42,992 nt of DNA from Stephanodiscus triporus. Lineage: Eukaryota; Bacillariophyta; Thalassiosirophyceae; Thalassiosirales; Thalassiosiraceae. The notes below the pieces were generated by a model, which was given only the letters and a program-made list of their open reading frames with translations, did not search any database and was not told the DNA's origin. The stretch is taken from NCBI GenBank assembly GCA_036939755.1, contig JALLAZ010000011.1, positions 1 to 42,992 of the forward strand. Reading direction: 5' to 3'. The position numbers were made by a program, and so were the translations under genes. Below are positions 30,883-41,319 of this stretch, piece after piece (within the stretch, counting starts at the first letter, position 1; the number at the start of each line of letters is the position of its first letter).

Positions 30883-33800
30883 ATGGTCGCCCTCGCTCCT
30901 CTCCCCAGCTCGTCGACCAGCAATAAAAACGACGACGACGACGTTGAGCACTACCCCCGTCGATGCCGGGCGCCATACCTCCACTGCGACGCCGCCGACC
31001 TCGGGATGCTGCAGCGAGCCTCCTCCCGGGACGCGGCGACGACGGCGTCGTCGGCGGCGGAATGGTGGGAGTCGATGCACGAGGACGGCGATGGCGCCGC
31101 GACGACGACGGCGGGCATTCCCTTCGGAGTCGGAGCACAACGCGACGTGTCGGCCCCATCCCCCCAGGCAGGGGGGGGAGGAGGCGTCATGCGACGCGGC
31201 AGCTCGTTCGCGAAGATGTTCTCCACCCTCGGCATGAGTCCCGGACCCGGTTCTTCCTACGCCATCGCCGAGGACGCGGCGATGACGGAGGAGCCGCCGT
31301 CATCTCTGCTGTCGTCGTCGTCGACGACGGCCCTCGCGGGGGGGGCGGATGAGGGCGGCGGGGGGGGGGCGCGCCACCACCTCAACCACCACTTTCGGGA
31401 TTCCGAGAACACCCCCAACAGCCTCCTCCCGGCGAGGTTCTGGAGAGGACCGTCGACGACGGATCTGTCGAATGCTGCGTCGTACCAACAGCGACGGATG
31501 TCGAGCGCGAGCGAGCCGCAGCAGCACGCGCGAGATCGCTCGGGGAGCGTCGTACTCGCGACGACTGGGATGCCCCGATGGGCGTTGCACGACTCGTCGG
31601 CCGTCGTGATGAAGGACGGCCATCCGACGCCCGTGAGCGCGCTCCTGCATCACCACTACCTCCTGCGCTCCGGCCGACAGTCGTCGTCGTCGTCGTCGTC
31701 GTCGTCCGCGGCGCCGCCCTACGCAGTCGCGCCCACGTGGCGACTGAAGGAGCGGATGAAGACGGTCGGCGCGTGTCTCGTACTCGCCCTAAACATAGGC
31801 ACCGACCCGCCGGACCTGCACAAGCCCTCGCCGTGCGCGAGGCTGCAGACGTGGCTCGATCCCACGACCATCTCGCGGGCCAAGGCTCGGGAGAGGATAG
31901 GCGAACGACTCGAGCAGCAGTACGCGCGATGGCAGCAGCGCAGCAGACTCCGTTACCGTCGCGCGCTCGACCCGACCGTCGACGCCGTGCGGGAGCTTTG
32001 CGTCAGGACGAGGGAGACGGCAAAGAACGAGAGGGTTCTATTCCACTACAACGGGCACGGCGTGCCCCGGCCGACCGCTAACGGGGAGGTTTGGCTCTTC
32101 GACAAGCACCACACCAATTACATACCCCTGGGCGTCGCGGACCTTCGGCGGTGGGTGGGGAAGCCGAGCATCGTGGTCCTTGACTGCAGCGGCGCGGGCG
32201 TTCTGATGCCGTTCTTCGCCGCGGCGCTTGACGGGAACGTCGCCAATTCGGACTTTGCAGGCGCCGGCGGCGACGCGACCGGCAACGTTGGCGGGCCGGA
32301 GTACCTACGCGCGATACGCGACACCATCGTGCTATGCCCGACGGCACAGGGGGAGTGGCTGCCCCTCCATCCGGAATTCCCGGCGGACATATTCACGTCC
32401 TGCCTCACCACGCCGATGCCGATAGCGCTGCGGTGGTTCGTGCGGCAGAACGCCTCGCTGAGCGCTCGGGGCCTTGACCTCGAGACCCTCGCCGACATGA
32501 TACCGGGGAAGCTGACCGATCGAAAGACCCCGCTGGGGTGAGTCGACCGCCAACGATCCCCATCGCTGTCTCTGCTTCGTTTCTTGAATTTCGCCTCGTG
32601 CGTATCGTGTGAGCTCACATATGTCACATTGCTCCTTTATGCAATCGAATTACCAAAAATGTGCGTGCTCGCGTGCGTAGCGAGCTGAATTGGATCGTAA
32701 GTCTGTCGAATTTTCTCGTTCAGTTTTGTTGATGGAATGCTCCTCTAACGATGGTTCCTCCTTTTTTCCCCTAGTTCACCGCCATCACAGACACAATAGC
32801 GTGGAACGTCCTCCCTAGTCCGCTCTTCCAACGGCTGTTCCGACAGGATCTCCTCGTCGCCAGCCTCTTCCGGAATTTCCTCCTCGCGGATAGGATAATG
32901 CGGAGTTTGAATTGCACCCCCTCGAGTCATCCGGAATTGCCGAGCACGTGTAATCACCCTCTGTGGCAGGCGTGGGATCTGGCGGTGGAGACATGCCTGA
33001 CGCAATTGATCGACGCCGGACTTCTGAAGAAGGGGGGGTCGTCCCCGGGTGGCATGGGAGAGGCAGCCGTCGTGTCATCGGCGTCCGTGGACGGAGACGA
33101 CGCGACAGCCGACGCGGTCCAGCGAACGGATTCGGACGACGGGGGGAGGGCTGGCGGCGGCTCCGAGGGCGCGACGTCCGAATCCGCCCTCCATCATGAC
33201 GTCGGCGCTCCCTTCTTCGCGGAGCAGCTCACGGCGTTCGAGCTGTGGCTCGAGTGGGCGAGCTCGAAGCCCAGGGACAAGCTCGTGATACGATGTCCCC
33301 CGAGCGCTTCCTTCCTCCGGGGGTGGAGGGCGGAAGACGCCGAGCGGGCGTCTTACGATTTGGACCCACCGCAGGAGCTCCCCATTGTGCTGCAGGTACT
33401 TTTATCGCCGGCCCATCGCGTGCGGACGTTGGTTCTGTTGCGTCGATTCTTCGATTTGGGACCGTCGGCTGTTAATTTGGCATTGTCCGTTGGCATTTTT
33501 CCGTACGTTCTGAAGCTGCTTCAATCCCCCATTGATGAATACAAGGTATGTGCTCTGTTTTGCTGCATGCTTCTATATTTTTCATCTTTATCGCACAAGC
33601 TTGCCCTGTAAATCCCGACTAACTACCCGAATGTACACTGACGAAAGCATGTTTTGATAGGGATTTGGTCGAGGGTAGTGAAATTCGACCCCACTACCAA
33701 GGAAGATGTGGTGAAAGACAGGGCACTGTCCCACTTTATTCGCCACTTGAGCTGGGGACTACCAAGTTTTCAGTCAAACCCTGCTTCTTCAATAACGGCC

Positions 33801-36698
33801 TTCTCTCTTGAAGATGCTTCTGAGCAGCGAACAATGGCAGCTTTCATTTTGTCAGTAATTTGCTGGGACTATCCACTTGGCCAATCTGAGTGCATTAATG
33901 AGAAATTGCACACCACAATATGCTCGTTGCTGCAGTCCCTTGAAAGTCCCGATGACAGCGAGCGTAAAGAGGCAGAAGCAAACATGTCCTATCAGTTTCG
34001 TATGTGGTTAATAATCTGTCTTGGAAACCTGTCGAAAGACAATGTGATAGCCCAGTCTGAGTTGTATAAAGCAGGGTTGCATTTTCGCCTCCTTGAACGG
34101 CTTGATGATGATTCCCCAACTGTGAGAACCGCATCATGTTACGCTCTTGGTTGTCTAATAGGGTCGGCGCCTGCAAAATCCTTTGCTAGCGAGGTCACTC
34201 CTTCTTTGCCATCACTTTTTCAGCAGCAGTCTCAACCACAGCTGCAGCGAACACCTTTTCAACAGGGTAGATCTCTTCCTGGGGCAATGGGGACGTCGAC
34301 TGTGAATCCAAACAATCCGTCTCAACCGTTGGCGGGTACACCCACATTCATGCCAACTTTTAACCCGCAACAGCTTGTGTCAAGTCTTCCAGGTGTGCCG
34401 AGCCCGGGACAGGGAGGTTTTAACTTGGTTCCTAGCAGGCAGCAGCCAATGATGTTTGGCAATATTCTCTCCACGCCGGCTCCTCCTTCGCGAGTTTCAC
34501 AACAGCCAGAAGCAAAGACGGTATACGAAGATGAACAGCGAATGGATTTAGACCTCTCCGTCGCAGTCAAATTGGCAGAAGCAACTGTGGATGCAAGCCC
34601 CAATGTTAGATTTGAAGCGATCGTTGCGGTGAATCGATTTATTGGGAAGTATGTTGATGCGTTTGTGTCAATCGCAGGGAACACTTTTGGCGGACAAACC
34701 CAAGGAAGGAGCATTATTGTAGGGAACATATCGTTGCCTTTTCCAGAAGTGGGCTCTGAGATAGAAAAGAAAATGACTGCAATATGGGCAGCTTTCCACA
34801 GAAGTGACCCATTTCCGTCTATTCGCGAACTTATGAATTCAATAGTGATGGTCGTCAACAAACTCGCGGTGTCGCAGAAGACAAAGCTTCGCCATCTACG
34901 AGGTAGCCAGAGGAGACGGTCAATGCGTGGGTCTATTGACGAGATGGGAGGCGACGACAATGCAAATGATTATCCACAATCATCATTAGGCGATCATAAA
35001 TATACTTCTGGGGATAACCTCCCAACCTACAGCTCACCAGTCCGAGGGTTAAAAAGAATTGGCTCAACTCCAACGAGTGTTGGCACTCCACAAGCAGCTA
35101 ATGCCAGCCCAAAGCGGTTAGATTGGATGGATCCAACGCCTCTTACGCGGAAAATGAGCGGGCGCAACTTGGAAACCATGCCAACGCCTGTTGAGGAGTA
35201 CTTTTGCCCTGAGTCTAAGTTTTTCTGTTGGCAAAAGGTGGCATTTGGAGATCCTGTAGAAAACGCTCCATTAGATCCATTGAGTGACAAGGGAGCTATG
35301 AGCAGGTACCGCAAAACACGTAATAACATCGTACAACAAAATAGCCATATCCTGAAAGAAACATTCGCGGTGTTGGCTGAGCGACCTGTGAGAATTTCGC
35401 CGTATGATGAGAGCGACGCTGCTGCTGGCCTCGAAAATGAGGCAGACTTAAAGAAAGAAGCTCTACAATTGAAAGAAGTATCGTTGTTACGAAATGGACG
35501 ATCTACCTCGTTGCTTCTATTCCATCCGTATGAGCCTGCATTAGTCGTATGCGGAGGGTCAGACAATATATCTGTTTGGAATACGGAAACTTCAGAACGC
35601 ATGGTTTCATTTTCGAATAATAGTAATCGCATCGCGCGAGGGAGTATGTCCTCAGCCTTGTGGATCAACGAATCAAGCACAAGTCTGCTACTGACCGGCA
35701 GCAATGATGGCACGGTCAGAATCCATGATGGCTTATTCGAGCCAAATGACGAGATCAGCCGTGAGAAGCCATCTGTGATCTCATCCTTTGTCGCAGCTCC
35801 AGACATTGTGTCAGACAAACGCTACGCAAGTGGCTTTGTTCTGGAATTTCAGCAATGCGGGGGCCAATTGATCGCCGGAGGCAATACCAAGAAAATCAGG
35901 TGAGTTCTTAACAGGCTTATTCTAAGATCTTAGAAGCACTCTTCGTGTCATTCTCATGATGGCAATTTCTTTTTGATGGAAGGTGCTGGGACGTGTCAAC
36001 AGAAAAATGTCGCAATTCGTTTGATAGTAAAAGTGATGCATCGCTAACGGCAATCACAACCGCATGGGATTATGATTATAACAGTGGCTACTCAGGGATT
36101 GGTCCTGACATCATAATTGCTGGGTATGGCAATGGGTCTCTGAGGGTTTTTGACACTCGCTCAGACAGGGGCGATCCTGTCCAGCACCTTAATGAGGGGT
36201 TGGCATCGAGACGGAGGAAGTTTACTGATTTCGATGAGCACACGAGCTGGATCGTTGATGTATCATTCGCCACATATGGTGGAAGACATGAGGTAAGCTC
36301 AGAGGATTCGATTTTGAACTAGACAGATTCGCATTTGATTTATTTCTTATTGTGTTTGTCCGTAGATCGTCTCCGGTTGTGTGGCGGGGAGCATTAAATT
36401 TTGGGACCTGCGCTATTCATCATCGGTCCGAACGATCGATCACAAGATGCAAATGACTGCACTCTCCACCCATTCCAAAATTCCCATGTTTGCCGCCGGC
36501 TCTCCCACCCAGTTCATCAAAATCATGTCCCACGATGGCATGACACAGCAGGTTATTCGGTATCACGAGAAGATTTCCGGGCAGAGGATTGGACCTGTGA
36601 GTTGCTTATCCTTTCATCCGCACATGTCATTCTTGGCTGCAGGATTTGCCGACGATATTGTGAGTCTGTATGCACCGAAGAGTCATTTGCGGGTCTAG
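30883..36698 (+). CDS. RPTOR: RAPTOR, scaffold subunit of TOR complex 1
   Basis: Six exons are inferred: 30883-32537, 32681-32696, 32775-33545, 33648-35899, 35983-36292 and 36366-36698, giving 1778 aa. This is longer than the about 1335 aa of human RAPTOR because of a Ser/Gly/Asp-rich N-terminal extension of about 280 residues. The caspase-like RNC domain follows: [40 protein letters not shown] and [11 protein letters not shown], so the His and Cys of the dyad are both present. Exon 2 is a 16-nt microexon completing GELNWI before [14 protein letters not shown] and [20 protein letters not shown]. An armadillo/HEAT region continues ([25 protein letters not shown]), then a Gln/Pro-rich linker and a WD40 propeller ([18 protein letters not shown]). 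It recruits substrates to TOR kinase in nutrient signalling. Confidence 0.94.
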
Positions 36699-36891
36699 TG
36701 CAGCTGAAATGAAAAATTCATTGAGTTGGATCTAAATTAAAGGAGGGGTTGTTTGTCCACTGAATATCGTAAGTACTCAGTTAAAGATTATAAAGATACA
36801 ATTCTCGAAACTGAATACAAAAAGCATGAGATTCTCGTTTCGTTGTTAGCCAAGCTTATTGAGAACTTCGGGTTGAATGCAAGCAACGTGA

Positions 36892-37923
36892 TCAGGTATA
36901 AGTGCCCTCGACACTATTCGTTGGAGAAACACGATTTCGTCTCATCCTCCGGAAACTCCCAAAGTTTTTTGCCTTCTGCGCCTCCTTCAACGTCTCCAAG
37001 CTTTCGGCGTCAATCTTACTGCCTCTCTTCATCACAACATTATTACTCTCCTTAAGTCGGCGTATAGCCACGACATCTTCGACCGACATCACTCCTGTTT
37101 TGAGGAGTTCCACCTCTATCTCATCTCGCGGATTATAACAAATGAGCAGACAAGATAAGATAAGAATGAAGGCCATAAGGGCGATGACGAATCGAGCAGC
37201 AACAATTGTGGGAGCAGCCCAACGGTTAAGCTCCTGTAGGATTCCGACGCGACATTTGTGGTAAGGACAGCTGGCGTCAATCCCACTCTTGCATAATTCT
37301 TCACTGGGACAACATATCATCAAATCAAATGCAGTGAAGTTACTATTGCCTTTGGTGGCAGGACAAGATGTATCGCACTGCATCTTTTTCTTCTCAGGCA
37401 GCGCACAGTACTTTTGACTCATCCTTTCATTGCATCTTAGGTCGACGAAACTTAGAAGCGCTTTTGTCGACGGATCTTCCGAGCACAGACTGTCAAAGTA
37501 TGCATTGTTAAAATACGTGCTGATGCGGCGTTCAAATGCATCGTACGGATAGGAAGTGTGATTCGAGATCACGAGCTTAATGCTTTGTTCTCGTTTGTTG
37601 AGCCATTCGTACTGTGACACGCTTAAGACGAGGACAGTCATTACGACGAGTTTATGTAAACATAACATTCGTCTTCCGGAGCAGCATCCTCTCCTCAGCG
37701 TCTGACGGATCGCCCCAAAGCAACCATAGCATGTGCAAACAACCACCATACTCGATAGCGCTAATACCCACGCTGCGGTCTCTTTCGCCGCGGGGAAGGA
37801 TAGGGCTGCCACACGACCCATCGACACTAGACCCGATGCGACAATGCAAATTACGCTGGCGAGAATAAATACCATCTCTCCGCAGCAAAAGAGAAGTTTA
37901 ATAATAGCGTTTAATCTGCTCAT
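36892..37923 (-). CDS. Tetraspanin-like four-pass membrane protein
   Basis: A single 343-aa frame. The predicted topology is TM1 at about 12-33 (FCCGEMVFILASVICIVASG), TM2 at about 47-68 (AWVLALSSMVVVCTCYGCFG), TM3 at about 85-105, a Cys-rich extracellular loop of about 125 residues, and TM4 (IVAARFVIALMAFILILSCL). The loop has paired cysteines in the order C..RCNERM, YCALP, MQCDTSC, ICCPSEELC, CPYHKC. The CC doublet recalls the CCG motif of tetraspanins, but the Gly is missing. The cytoplasmic C-terminus is basic (FRRMRRNR). Tetraspanins organise membrane microdomains, and function here is unknown. The gene is convergent with RAPTOR, 193 bp apart. Confidence 0.7.
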   Translation of the reverse strand: MSRLNAIIKLLFCCGEMVFILASVICIVASGLVSMGRVAALSFPAAKETAAWVLALSSMVVVCTCYGCFGAIRQTLRRGCCSGRRMLCLHKLVVMTVLVLSVSQYEWLNKREQSIKLVISNHTSYPYDAFERRISTYFNNAYFDSLCSEDPSTKALLSFVDLRCNERMSQKYCALPEKKKMQCDTSCPATKGNSNFTAFDLMICCPSEELCKSGIDASCPYHKCRVGILQELNRWAAPTIVAARFVIALMAFILILSCLLICYNPRDEIEVELLKTGVMSVEDVVAIRRLKESNNVVMKRGSKIDAESLETLKEAQKAKNFGSFRRMRRNRVSPTNSVEGTYT

Positions 37924-38032
37924 TATGTGGCTTGTGCAAACGATACCGAAAGAAAGTGGAGGAAGGCGGGGGGAAGGCGGTGCGTGTTGTGACGGTCGGC
38001 TTTTTTTGTTTTTTTAATTTAAAACCGAGTCT

Positions 38033-40402
38033 TTATAGTGAGCCATTTTCCACACCCTTCTCCTCAATCAAATGAAAATGGGCGGCCAGGGCCTTGATAT
38101 TAGCGCGCTTTTCTGGATGACGAAGCATGGTCTTCAGCCTCTTTTTGGCGTTTTGAATATGCGTCTTTTTTTGCACAATGATGCAGAGACAGGGGACAAA
38201 ACAAAGTGTTTAGCAGCATATACGATTATGCAAAAGTACCACACCGAAAGATTACCCATCTCGGGGGAGAGAATCTTGTCATCGCTCACCTTATAAAACT
38301 GACGTATCCTGTCGCGAATTTTCTTGTCGTCGAAGGCTTCGCGGTCAAATTCCCAACCATACTTGTGAGCCTCCCGCTTCACATTCATAACAAGCACGTT
38401 GTTGAACTCCTGCTGATCCTTGCTCTGGCACTTGTTTGTGCTTAGCTCGTAGTACCGGCGCATATTCGTGCGCAGTATCACGTCGAGGGGCGGGAACGCC
38501 GTCCAGTGGAAACGATCGGTGATTATTGTGCCGTGGGCGGGGTAGCAGCTCGGCGGTGTCCTCGGGTTGGTCCTTACGAGGGCCATCGAAAGCAGGAGCT
38601 GCTTGCCTACGCGCGGACGCTCGAGGGCCTGCCTCGCGAGGGTCGACGCCTGCAGGGCCTGCGCCACGGCCTCGGAATCGATGAGCTTGGCCTTCGAGGC
38701 CTTCGAGCTTGGCTTCACGGTCGATCGGGTGGGGGGGAGCGTGCTCGGATCGAAACCCGGGGGGTAACCGCCCACGGAGAAGAGGTTGTGAATCCCGGCG
38801 GTCGCCGTTCCCGCCGAGGCCGTCGCGTTCGGCTCGACGTGCCTGTTGTTCAATAGCAGCAGCCTCTTCTTGACCGTGTTGGCGTTCTCGGCGGAAAGCT
38901 TGCGCCTCTTGGCCCTCTTCGACTCGTCGATGTCGAGGGTGTTGGCGGCGCTGAGCATGAGCTCCAGGTTCGACTGCCTCGGCTGCGCCATGGGCGGCGT
39001 GGCGGATAGGTCCGCCGTGATGGAGTCGGAGGGGTTGTCGTTCGGATGGTAGTGGTGGTCGGTCGGGGGCGCCGGGTAGGTGTAGGACGAGTGGCCGCCC
39101 GGATAGTGATGGTGCCGCATCTCGTACGATTGCGCGGCCCCCGCCCCGCCGTCGCCGCCGCCGCCGTACGAAGGCGGCCTCGTCGACACCTTCCCGGGAA
39201 GGTTGGCGATAACGGGGGAGGTGGATACCGATGACAGCAGATCCAGCGGGGATGACTTGACTGTACCGTCGACGACGCCCGATTCGAGCTCGGCGATCGC
39301 GACCGCCACCGCCGACGACGACGACAATCCGTCGTCGTCGGGGGAGGGCACGTCGCCGAAGTGGGGAGTCTCCGGCAGGAGGCGACTGGGAGTATCCGGC
39401 AGGTGCAGAGACGATGACTGACGTCCGCCCCCGCCGTCGTCCCCCCCCCCGCCCCCCCTCTTGGTCCCCGACGAAAGGTGGTGATTCGTTAGCGGACTCA
39501 CGTCCTTGATGAGCCCAGCCCCCGGGACGTTGGGCAGGTGCACGGTGGGCGGCACCGCCGGCCAAGCGCCGATGTTGCCGCCGCCGTTGATATTGCCAAC
39601 TCCTGCGCCGCCGTAATACCCGCGAAGACGATGATCGTGTACGGGAGGATCGCCGGCGTGAAGATGATGCGCCTTTCCTCCTCCGGCCGTCGGACGGCGT
39701 CGACTGGCCTTCTTCGCGGTGGGATGATGCGGCACCTCGACGTGAGACCTCGGATCGAAGTGCTGGTACTGGTAGACGTACGGGTGCGGCTGCTGCTGCT
39801 GCTGAGTATGCTGACGTCGGCCGACGGCGGCGTTATCCCCCATCGAGCTGCTCCCAGGCGGAGGGGGAGCTGCGGCGTAGTACGCCGACGCCGACGTCGG
39901 CGTGGGATCGTCGACGACGACGCCATTCCTGTCGACGATCGTGATCGCCGAGAACGATCCGAGTGAATGATGAGGCGAGGAAAGGTACGGCGTGGAGGAT
40001 ACGGCGCCGTTGTTCGTCGTCACATGATAATAATACGACGACGACGACGACGGCGGCGGCGGTCCGTATCCTCCCCCGCCGCGAGGGGGGTGGCTCGCCC
40101 CGATAGCGGCGGACGATCCGCCGCCGGTGGTGGGCGGCCCCCCGCGCCGCGACGAGGAGAAGTCGGAGACGGTCTCGTCGCACGTGGTCGGGGTGGCCGC
40201 GACGCCGCTCGATCTGACGTCGTCGTCCCCCCCCGACGTCGTCGTCTTCTTCTCCTTCGCGACCTCGACGGCGGCGACGGACGAGGCCTCCTCCGCCTCC
40301 CCCCCCCCGTCCCCGCGCCGCGCGCTCCCTCGTCGATCCTCGTCCTCCGCGTCGTCTCCCGGAAGCGGACGATGACGATGGGGGGATGATCCCCGCGGAG
40401 CA

Positions 40403-40434
<32 letters not shown>

Positions 40435-41319
40435 CTCCTTCTCCGCGGGACGACGGTCCCCCCCCTCCACCCCGATCGACCCGCCGTCGACATGACCGTC
40501 ATCGTCGTGGGAGGGGGGAGGGGGGGCAGGTCCGGCAATCGCTCGGCGAGGATGAGGAGGGTGTATCGTCGGATGTACCGGAATGTGGGAGGGGAGCACG
40601 AGGTGCATCGGGGGAGGAGGATAGTGCGGCGGGGGGGGAGGGGCCGCCCCGTAGTGCGGATGATAGGGCGGATGCGGATAATGATGATGATGATGATGAT
40701 GATAGGGAGGCGGAGGAGGATGCTGGTACGCGACCGCGACCTGATGACGATGATGCGACGTCGCGCCCCCCCCCCCTCCCCCCCGGTGATGGTGGTGATG
40801 ATAGACCCCCCCCCCCGACGTCGACGACGACGTCGTCCTCGGAGGATAGGGGTGGGGAGGAGGAGGGGGGGGGAGGTGTCCGTACTGGTATACGTGCGGG
40901 GGGGGGGCGTAGGCGTACATGGGCGGCGGCATGTAGGGCGGGAGGACCCCCGCGTTCGCCGCGCCCATGCCCATGCCTCCCCCCCGCAGTCCCCCCGGCG
41001 GCGGCGGCGGCGGCTGCGGCTGTTGGTCGTCGTTCGTCCCCCCGACGACGGAGGGGGGCTCGTTCGTCGACCCACCCCCTCCTCCCCCCTCCCCCCCCCC
41101 GCCGCCGCCGCCGCCGGTGGTGGCGGTGGTGGTGGTGGACGAGGGAGGTGAAGGAGGAGGAGGAGGAGGAGGAGGAGCGGAGGAGGAGGTGGCAACGGGT
41201 GTCCTCTCCGCCGCATCCCCCCCCTCCCCCCCGTCCCCTCCTCCGTCGGGGGCGTCGACATTATTCTCCGCCCACTCGGATCGTCCCTCTGCGGCATCGA
41301 CCGGAGAGGACGGGGTCAT
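38033..41319 (-). CDS. Large low-complexity protein with conserved C-terminal domain
   Basis: Two exons are inferred, 41319-38290 and 38164-38033 (intron 125 bp, GT-AG), giving 1053 aa. The first 700 or so residues are extreme low complexity: runs of Pro, Gly, His, Asp and Tyr (GGGGGGGEGGGGGG; HHHHHHHYPHPPYHP), plausible for a phase-separating or nuclear regulator. The C-terminal 300 or so are well behaved: SKRAKRRKLSAENANTVKKR (likely nuclear localisation), GKQLLLSMALVRTNPRTPP, HWTAFPPLDVILRTNMRRYY and KCQSKDQQEFNNVLV. Exon 2 joins FYK to THIQNAKKRLKTML and RANIKALAAHFHLIEE, completing a helical, basic domain. I remember similar C-termini in diatom hypothetical proteins but no assigned function. 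Confidence 0.8.

Noticed and set aside
36753..37055. 100-codon plus-strand frame after RAPTOR
   Set aside because: It has no ATG at its start, overlaps the tetraspanin-like gene antisense and shows no domain. It is probably RAPTOR 3' UTR.
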